Shown one piece after another: positions 56,339-64,000 of a stretch of 64,000 bases of DNA. The number at the start of each line of letters is the position of its first letter. Position 1 is the stretch's first letter. Both the position numbers and the translations under genes were made by a program. The DNA comes from Tetracentron sinense (taxonomy: Eukaryota; Streptophyta; Magnoliopsida; Trochodendrales; Trochodendraceae), in assembly GCA_015143295.1 (NCBI GenBank), contig JABCRI010001478.1, positions 496,001-560,000 of the forward strand, read 5' to 3'. The notes beneath the pieces were generated by a model. It had not been told where the DNA came from and did not search any database. It saw nothing but the letters and a program-made list of their open reading frames with translations.

Positions 56339-58767
56339 TGTAACGACCCCAAAATCCCACAAGGCTAAAATAGGACTTTAGGATCGCCACATAACTTAAA
56401 CCTGCTTAAAACCATGCATACAAGGCTACTGCACGAGTCTTCAAAAATGAGAGTAATAAAATTTCCGATATATATAACCCAAACCAACTAAATAACACGA
56501 GTCTGTAGTCAACAATTACAACTACTAAATCCAAAGAGTCTGATACACATCCATAAAAGTCTACTGAGCAACATCCTCTAAAAGTCAATTACAAAACTCT
56601 CTCAATGAAAAGAAATGTAAACTAAGAGGTGTAGCCGCCCAAGTCTCCGGCTCCCTCCTCAGAAGGCTCACCTTCACCTCCTTCCTCGAGGTAAGTCTCC
56701 TCAACCCACGGCTCTGCCGTGTACTCCTGCTCTATAACTGCCAAGACAAAATCCGGCTGAGTACAAAGGTACTCAGTGTATATAAAATCCAATCAACAAT
56801 AATGATATACCTGCACTTAGTCAGAAACATATCCAATAGCATAATAACATAATCAGAGTGCGGAAGAACATGTGCGCATATACATCATATCATCACCTTG
56901 ACTCGTGTACTTGTGAGAATCTTAGACTTGGAAGACAATACACTTATGAGTTGCTTATGCTTATGAGACCACGTGCTTGTGAGATGCTTATGCTTATGCA
57001 CTTATTCAGATCATACAATGATGTGACATGCCGTTCTTGGCGGATACGGACCATGCCTATGAATCAAATGTAATTGACATGCCGTTCTTGGCGGATACGG
57101 ACCATGCCATGCTTATGCTTATTCAGAATGTCATACGTATGCCATGCTCATGCTTGTGGTCCACATGTGTGACTTGTGAGGCTCTTATCTTAACATACAC
57201 GTGCATATGTGCTTAAGTGTCGAAATTAACTTTCGAGTTGGTAATTGCTTAGATTCCGATCTCCCACCATAGAAACTCCACTATACTGTCCCATACCAAA
57301 TAGTTAGAGAATTCCCGGTTTGAGAGATGTTCCTCTAAGTTCTTATCTTCCCGACTATCAATTTCCATACAAATAATTAGACATACTTAACCAACAATTC
57401 ACATATACATATCTTATCATAATTCATATCGCAATTCATAATCAATTTACCACCATTTCATAAGAGTATAATAGCATTTATCTTTTCAAGCATTTTCACA
57501 AACACCTTGTGTACGCATAATATGAATCCATTTCTCCTCTATATTTTCAAGCATTCATCAAACCATAATTCATCCATACAATCAATTCACTATTCACATC
57601 CACATATTAATCCCATCCTCCATACATTTCCCATCCTCCATATATTTCCCATCCACATCCAATCCACATTTCCATCCACATTTCCATCAATAATTAGCTT
57701 ACTTCATAAAAAATTAGGGAAAATGCATCAAACATCTATTTCTACCATTCCTAGCATCTTAACATTCACAAAACCTTAAAATAAAGTTGATTAGGATAGT
57801 ATATCGACCTTAGGAATCCTTCCCTTGGATTCAAAACGCTCTCGAGACGATTTGGAGAAGCTTTGAGGACGATCTCCAAGCTTTCCTCTCAATCTTCTAC
57901 CAATCTCCTTCCTCTCCAAGCAACCCTCTCTCAAAACCCTAGGGTTTCTCCCCCTTTTTGCCAAATTAGGTTAGAACTAGGTGGAGTATTTTAATATTTC
58001 GAGTAGGACCCCTTATTTATAGCCTCAAGGTCTGAGAACAAAAAGATCAAAAAGCCCTTACTAAAAATCAGCAAAAATGCTCGAAGGACCGAGCGATTGG
58101 TGGTTATGACCGATCGATCGGTTCTCAACCGAGCGATCGGTGCTCTTGACCGGGCGATCGGTCAAAAAAGCACTCTCTGGAAAAATTTCTCATACAAAAT
58201 TTTGGACCAGTCGATAGATACCGATCGATCGGTTTTGGACCGATCGATCGCTACTTCTGACCGAGCGATCGGTTGCCTATAGATTTTTGACCCGCTTTAC
58301 TGTTTTGGCCATAACTTTTGACTCGCTTGACGGATTTTGACGATTCAACTTGGGTTGGATTCTTATTTCGAAAAAGAACATTTCTGACATTTTAGAATTT
58401 CCAAATTCCACTTAATTAATAGACTAAATTGTCCCCAAAGTTGACTGATCTGCAATTCCATTAGATAAAACCCACCATTGACTTGGCTTAAACTCAAAAT
58501 AAGGAAAAACATTAAACATGAACTTCGAAGAGGGTTCCAACACCTTTCTAATGGTTCAAGAATCACTCAATTCCAGTAAACGGTGCCAAAACTAGAGCTT
58601 CCTAAAGTTTAGGGGTGTGATATGACGTCCCTCCGTTACAAGTTGATTAAGCTTAGTTTACACCACAATAATTAGGCATAAAAAAACAATAAACATCAAA
58701 CATCACAAGGACTAAAATACCCTTAACACAATGAAATAAAAACATGAAAACGATTCGGGTCTCTACA
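56339..58767 (-). repeat. right LTR (5' LTR) of Tekay element
   Basis: TGTAACGACCCC to GGGTCTCTACA, 2429 bp. Nearly identical to the left LTR; the main length change is an extra CATTTCCATCCA near 57667. It holds the 33-bp direct repeat (57025-57057, 57076-57108), the palindrome array and a TATA box at 58014-58022 (minus). Confidence 0.95.
58087..58273. repeat. GACCGAGCGATCGGT palindromic array, Tekay right LTR
   Basis: Same eight units as in the left LTR; the first unit has a C-to-T change (GCGATTGGT). Confidence 0.88.
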
Positions 58768-58772
58768 TAAGT
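58768..58772. repeat. target-site duplication of Tekay element, right copy (TAAGT)
   Basis: Matches 48902-48906. Confidence 0.92.
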
Positions 58773-59472
58773 ATTTGTAAATTTCTTCTCATATAAATCT
58801 TGATTGGTGTTGGCTATTAAAGATCTAACACATGCTTTGCTTCATAAATAAATCATACTAGGTAGAGGATATTTAAGGGCCCCCATGACTCTATAGTGTG
58901 TATTGAATTAAGATTTATTTCTTTTCTCATGTCTAACAAGATTGAATTAAATATATAAGCTGGTTTGTTTCTTAAATAAGGTTTTTAAGATACAATATTA
59001 ATAATAGTTGGAGAAGGCACAATATTAATAATAGCTGGTGTGTTTCTTAAATAAATCATACTCACACTACTCTTAGTTGGAGAAGACACAATATTAATAA
59101 TAGCTAGTGTGTTTCTTAAATAAGATTTTTAAGATATCAACACAATCCTTTCACTTTAATTTTATACAATGTGGTAGTGGTTGTTGCTGGCGATGCGGGT
59201 TTGAGCATAATTTCTACGTTATCATGGACTCCTTGTATCATAAGAGATCATATACATAAAGCAGCAATCAAAGGATAGGCTCGCTCTAAATGTGTACGAG
59301 GTTTATGGCACTGCGAGTTGTATTTCGTGTGATGGAAGATCTTTGATTTTTATCAGCAGTTGCTTAATAGATTGGCAACTGGTCTAATTTACATGGACCT
59401 ACCAGTTTTGGGATCAATCTAACTAAATGGTACCGACTTTGTTCATATTAATATAAGTACAAGGATTAAAAA
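58773..59472. other. unassigned AT-rich flank
   Basis: No ORF above background and no recognised domain. A loose direct repeat (GTTGGAGAAGRCACAATATTAATAATAGCT...TTTCTTAAATAA) occurs at about 59007-59125, with partial copies from 58972. This may be old host intergenic DNA, the continuation of 48788-48906. Confidence 0.5.
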
Positions 59473-60575
59473 TGTCGCACCCCAAAATACCCCCTAGGAG
59501 TTAAGGGATACTTTAGGAGTGACTATTCATACCTATCAAACCATCCTGAAATGAACAAGGTAAAGCATACTAAATCCATACATGATACAGAGCGCGGAAT
59601 CTAAAACATGAGTGCGGAAGCGTAAACAACTTTTGCTTTTCATAATCCATCTCAGTATTCCAAGTTTACGTACACAAAACATAACATGGTAAAGGTGGAC
59701 ATGTCCACCTATCAAAATACAAAATGGGAAAAACCTCACAACTCTCTCTACTAACAGTAGTCTAAATAGGGTCACACGTCTCGGTCTCTATCCTCCTACG
59801 ACTGCATCAGGATAGGTGGCTCTCTCTCTCTTCTATATACTCTTCCTCAACCCAAGGCTCAAGGTTGAGGTTGTCCACGGTACCTACCGATATAAAAGTA
59901 CGGCTGAGTATGAAATACTCAGCGAGTACAAGCTACTAGCTGACAAAAGCAATAACAAAAAAACAACACTAATAACCACAATACACAACATCATAGCATT
60001 GAAAGTAAAGCAAGGTAATAGTCTTGACATGCTTACATGAATGCGAAAACTTCGGTAAAACTCATACTTTAAAAGTCATATTTTATTCTTGAAAATAGCC
60101 TTTCGTGTTTCTTTCAAAACTTGTTTGTCATGTTTGAAAACTTGTTCTTGTCTTGGTCTCGTTCGTAAGAATCACGCATGCTTGTCTTGTCTTGCTTGGA
60201 ATTACTTGTCTTACTTATTCTTGTCATGTTCATGACTTGACTTGCTTGTTTTCTTGTGAGCCAAAGGTTAGTGCCCTTGAATCGACTTGTGAGCCGAGAA
60301 CGTAAGTTCCATTCAGCGAAATATATATATATATATATAAAAGGGTACACCAACCTCCTAGTTTTCTTGTGAGCCAAGTATAACATATCTTGTGATATGC
60401 CCTACCCTTGACCGGCCCGATGTCCGGCTGTATCATTCATGCTTGTTTTTCTTGTGAGTCATGTATGACATATCCTAGGGATATGCCCTACCCTTGACTG
60501 ACCCGATGTCCGGCTTTGTCATTCGTATCATGAATCACAATTCTTGTTCTTGTTTGGTTTATCATATATATATAC
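59473..60575 (-). repeat. Tekay-like LTR, outer fragment (left part)
   Basis: Starts TGTCGCACCCCAAAATACCCCC and has the GGCTGAGTA..TACTCAGCG block found in the Tekay LTR (CGGCTGAGTACAAAGGTACTCAG). It is interrupted at 60575 by another LTR and resumes at 63369. It contains a roughly 110-bp direct repeat of CCCTACCCTTGACYGRCCCGATGTCCGGCT (60399-60515) and an AT dinucleotide run near 60325. Confidence 0.65.
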
Positions 60576-61207
60576 TGTAACACCCCAAAATCCCCCTTAC
60601 GAGTTAGGTGGGACTTTAGACGTTACTATCATAACTTGTTAACCATCCTGCAAAATGTACAAGGCCCACTATAGTGGAAATGAAATAATTGCGGAAGCAA
60701 AGCAATGCGAAAGCGTGAACTCAATTTTTTCTTTCTATACATATACTATACTCCAAGTTTGTACAATAATACAACCAAAACAAGAATGGACAAGCCCACC
60801 CATCAAAATACAATGAAATCTCTCCCTCACCACTCTCACCAATAATCTGAATAAGGTTGCCTATCTAGTGCTCTATCATCCTGTTGATGATGATCCATGG
60901 TGGGCTCTGGCTCGAAGTACTCCTCCTCAATCCAAGGCTCAGGAGCATGCTCGTCAACACGACCTGCCAAAGTAACAATTTTGGCTGAGCATGGAATACT
61001 CAGTGTCTACAAACCACTAAATAATATGTTATAATATCCATGATTTCATATAGGCAGTTCATTTAATACACATGCACTGAAACATATACAGAAAAACCTC
61101 TTTTTTTAAATACACGTGTGTTTGAAAAGTACATACTCTTTTCACATATCATTTTCACATGGCCTTTTTACACGTATCTTTTGCATATATCTTTTGGTGG
61201 GAGAGTA

Positions 61208-61520
61208 CACTTGCACAAGACTAATGCCTACCCTACAAGGAGTATAGGCCACTAGCGTACACTTGCACTTGACTAATGCCTACCCTACAAGGAGTAGAGT
61301 CCATTAGCACTAATGCATGCCTACCCTACAAGGAGTAGAGTCCTACCCTACAAGGAGTAGAGTCATTAGCACTAATGCATGCCTACCCTACAAGGAGTAG
61401 AGTCCATTAGCTACATCCCACATATACATGCACATGAATCATTAACCTCTTTATTATTATCTTTGCACATATCGTTTCTCTTTGGGACCGAATGACTAAT
61501 GCCCACCCTACAAGGAGTGG
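61208..61520. repeat. CCTACCCTACAAGGAGTAGAGTCC tandem repeats in solo LTR
   Basis: Six or more irregular units of CTAATGCCTACCCTACAAGGAGTAGAGTCCATTAG, with spacing from about 24 to 70 bp. They belong to the non-promoter part of the LTR. Confidence 0.75.
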
Positions 61521-62350
61521 AGTCCACTAGCATCCTCCCTCGCACACACTTAATTTCTCACTTGTTTTATACATACACATATGACAAAACTCGATCATAC
61601 AATACATGTGCGCATAATCAATTGTAAGTAGTATAGTAGACAAAAAGAAACACTTTACATATATCCCATATTTCACATTTTTATCCATAGCAATAGCCCA
61701 TATACACATAGTTCAAATAATTCCATTTCATTGAAACATGTAGTTTTCCTCTTGGATTTTCCTCAAAAATTATGTATTTTAATATGCTTTCCAACTTTGA
61801 ATAATAACACACTTTTCATTCTTTAATCTAAGGCATAGAAGCGTCACAATGTAGTTCACATCGCAAATCCCATGTTTTATCTTGATTTCCAATTATGTAT
61901 TTTAACATGCTTTTCATCTTTGAATGATAATATACACTTTTCCTTCTTTGGTCTAAGGCATAGATGCATCACAAAGTAACTCACATCACAAATCGCATGT
62001 TTTATCTTGATTTACCATATGGTTTATGACAAACTAGGTAGTGAAGTGTAGTTACCTTAGGGGATAAAAATTTCTTTGATCCAAGGTTTGAAAAAGCTTG
62101 AGGAAGCTTGTAGAAGAGAAATCCAAGCTTGAGGATGGAGATCCAAGCTCCAATGGTGCGTCGTAGCGAGATCCAAGCTTGTGGAAGATCCCCAAACCTT
62201 GATTAGGCTCCACTTGATCTTCAATCCAAGCCCCTCTTTTGGAACCCTAGATTTCCTCCCCTTTTTCTCCCAAATCCCTTCTAGGTCTTCCTCTTCTTCT
62301 AAGAACTCCCCTTAGGTTTAGGTTAAACCAAAAACCCCCAAATCAACTCC

Positions 62351-62359
62351 TATTTATAG
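62351..62359 (-). promoter_or_regulatory. probable TATA box of solo LTR
   Basis: The minus strand reads CTATAAATA, the same context as in the Tekay LTR, with the palindrome array 55-190 bp upstream. Confidence 0.5.
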
Positions 62360-62412
62360 GCAAAGGGGTGAAAACCCAAAAAACAATCGCACAAAAAAGT
62401 TTGGTTCGCACG

Positions 62413-62540
62413 CCTACGATCGTTCGTAGGCTTTCTACGATCGATTGTAGGTTGCCTAGGAGGTTTTCAGCATTTCTGGGGCATTACGATCGATTATAGC
62501 AACTCTACGATCGTTCATAGCGCCGCTACGATTGTTCGAA
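62413..62540. repeat. CTACGATCGTTCGTAG palindromic array in solo LTR
   Basis: Five units: CTACGATCGTTCGTAG, CTACGATCGATTGTAG, TTACGATCGATTATAG, CTACGATCGTTCATAG and a decayed CTACGATTGTTCGAA. It is in the same relative position as the Tekay array but with a different unit. Confidence 0.82.
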
Positions 62541-63368
62541 TGATTGCAACTTTTGCAGAAACTTTTCCAGATTTTACACTTTCGTATCTCGGCCATAACT
62601 TTTGACTCGCTTGTCGGATTTTGACAATTCAAGTTGCGTTGGACTCATCATTCAAAGAAGAATAACTTTTACGTTTTGCACAAATTCTAATTCTTTTTTA
62701 TTCTTGGACCATTTTTCTCCTAAGGCTAACTGATCTGAAATTGGGTTTCAGCAGTCTATATTTTCAACTGACTCGACTTCATAAATTTGTCTTTTAACAT
62801 AACCCCGCCTCAAAACCGGGAAAAATGATAAACATGAACCTTGAAGAGGGTTTAAATACCTTTCCAAAAATTTAAGAATCACTTGATTCTGATAAAAGAC
62901 GACAAAACTAGAGCTCCCACAATTTTGAGGGAATTTCAAGACATCCCTTTTTGACCCTTAGCACATTTCAAGTGCTTTCATACTCTCTTACCTTTGACCC
63001 AACACCCTACTCACACCTCATTAATCATTCCCCCATATATTTTTAATCCTTCTAAGTGATCATTTAACATACACCAACATGCATGAGAGGCCTCGACCTC
63101 TTTATGCCTCGCACACTGGCACTATTCACTGCACTATTCACTTACAACCCTTTAAGCACTTAGGATATTTTATACCCTTGCTTTTACCCACTTAGACTAT
63201 ACTTATACTCTCTTTTTGAGACTCAAAACATGTACCTAAAACCCTCACTTGACTCACCATGATACCAAAAACACAACGGAAGGCTTTAGGCCTTTACACA
63301 CACCATATAAGAACACTATTCACTGACACTATTCATAGTACAGTGAACTCGAATTCCGAGATTCTACA

Positions 63369-64000
63369 TACACTTTAGAAAATCGGTTCATGTATGCATA
63401 CGTGTGTGGGTGTGGCATTGTAGTGATCTTGATGACATGCACAACTAAAAGGAATCATGTGTGTAACACTCATGGTGATCATGATAGCATGTGCAACAAG
63501 AGGGATTATGCATAGCATTTTCATTCTTACTATAATCATGCGATAATTTATACAACATAACAAGCATTTGATCAATTTATCATTTTTGGGGAAAAATTGC
63601 ATAAGCCTACTTTCATTTTCTTCATTAAATCCATTTAATTCTCGTTTAAGCATTTTATCAAACACATGGTGTGCAACATTTCATAGTCATTTCATTTCCT
63701 CTTTTTAGTGCATACATTTCATCAAACCACATAGGGTGTATTCATTATGCTTGAAATGCCTTTTCCATCATTTTCCATCGCACCACATCCACACGACATC
63801 TAATCGCCTCAACCACCATCCAATCCATACATCCCACATCTCTTATTTATCTTGTTTGTATTTAGGAAAATTAGCATATTGCAAGGGAAGGAAGAATATG
63901 AGATCAAAATCACCATTTTCAAGGAAGGAATCTAGATTATTGCTAAGTGAGTTAGTAGGGTGTACTAACCTTGAAGATTTCTCCCAATGTTGAAAAAACC
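63369..64000 (-). repeat. Tekay-like LTR, outer fragment (right part, runs off window)
   Basis: Continues the LTR that began at 59473. The landmark AGTAGGGTGTACTAACCTTG (63955) corresponds to TTAGGATAGTATATCGACCTT in the Tekay LTR (50347) and to AGTGAAGTGTAGTTACCTTA in the solo LTR (62040), so the order of LTR blocks is kept. The promoter part lies beyond base 64000. Confidence 0.6.

Larger units (their letters stand above)
48907..58767 (-). mobile_element. Tekay/Del-type chromovirus (Ty3/gypsy), young but defective
   Basis: Structure on the minus strand: 5' LTR 58767-56339, PBS, gag, protease, RT, RNase H, integrase, chromodomain, polypurine tract, 3' LTR 51323-48907; total 9861 bp. Perfect TAAGT duplication at 48902-48906 and 58768-58772. 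RT before integrase is the gypsy order, and the chromodomain-type C-terminus plus Gag style point to Tekay. By hand the LTRs differ at about 27 positions plus a 12-bp indel, near 1%, so insertion is recent. Confidence 0.95.
60576..63368 (-). repeat. nested Tekay-like solo LTR
   Basis: TGTAACACCCCAAAATCCCCC to CGAGATTCTACA, 2793 bp, with the same start and end style as the Tekay LTR (TGTAACGACCCC...TCTACA) and the shared GGCTGAG..ACTCAG block. No internal coding region adjoins, so it is probably a solo LTR. The flanks TATAC (60571-60575) and TACAC (63369-63373) match at four of five bases, a likely decayed target duplication. Confidence 0.65.

Noticed and set aside
58773-59472. Host gene between retroelements
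   Set aside because: No ORF, splice pattern or domain seen; AT-rich with loose direct repeats.

Overview
The window is plant nuclear DNA made almost wholly of nested LTR retrotransposons. I found no convincing host gene, tRNA, rRNA or CRISPR array. Plant origin follows from the lineages present: two Sirevirus-type Ty1/copia elements with the extra 'env-like' third ORF, Ogre/Tat-type Ty3/gypsy elements, and Tekay/Del-type chromoviruses. Such density points to repeat-rich, probably pericentromeric or heterochromatic DNA of a seed plant with a sizeable genome. I cannot name the species.

Layout, left to right. (1) 1-7525, + strand: the 3' two thirds of a Sirevirus-like copia element (pol, env-like ORF3, several polypurine tracts, 3' LTR 5764-7525). 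It is inserted in an Ogre LTR. (2) 7526-48787, - strand: an Ogre/Tat tandem of the form LTR-internal-LTR-internal-LTR. Copy A runs from 7526 to 31106, copy B from 33935 to 46008. They share the middle LTR 31107-33934, and the right LTR 46009-48787 lacks its outermost ~29 bp. Each copy has ORF1, gag-pol and a repeat-bearing 3' UTR; copy A has lost its integrase. (3) 18971-30809, + strand: a second Sirevirus-like element nested in the 5' leader of Ogre copy A, with a perfect 5-bp target duplication (CACCC); Ogre copy B shows the unoccupied site. (4) 48788-48906: short flank. (5) 48907-58767, - strand: a young Tekay element with both ~2.4-kb LTRs and a perfect TAAGT duplication. (6) 58773-59472: unassigned AT-rich DNA. 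(7) 59473 to the window end: a Tekay-like LTR interrupted by another LTR (60576-63368).

No element is intact: every polyprotein carries stops and/or frameshifts. Most lesions in the Sirevirus coding frames are nonsense codons of the kind C-to-T decay gives (CAG to TAG, TGG to TAG/TGA). By relative decay the Ogre tandem is oldest, the second Sirevirus element younger (LTRs differ by roughly 5-7% by eye), and the Tekay element youngest (about 1%).

Most interesting: five unrelated LTR families here each carry a cluster of short CpG-containing palindromic motifs directly upstream of the LTR TATA box, and in both Sirevirus elements the same motif recurs just before the env-like ORF. Also notable are a 135-nt candidate spliceosomal intron at the gag/protease junction of the Tekay element, the three-LTR Ogre tandem, and stops shared by both Ogre copies.
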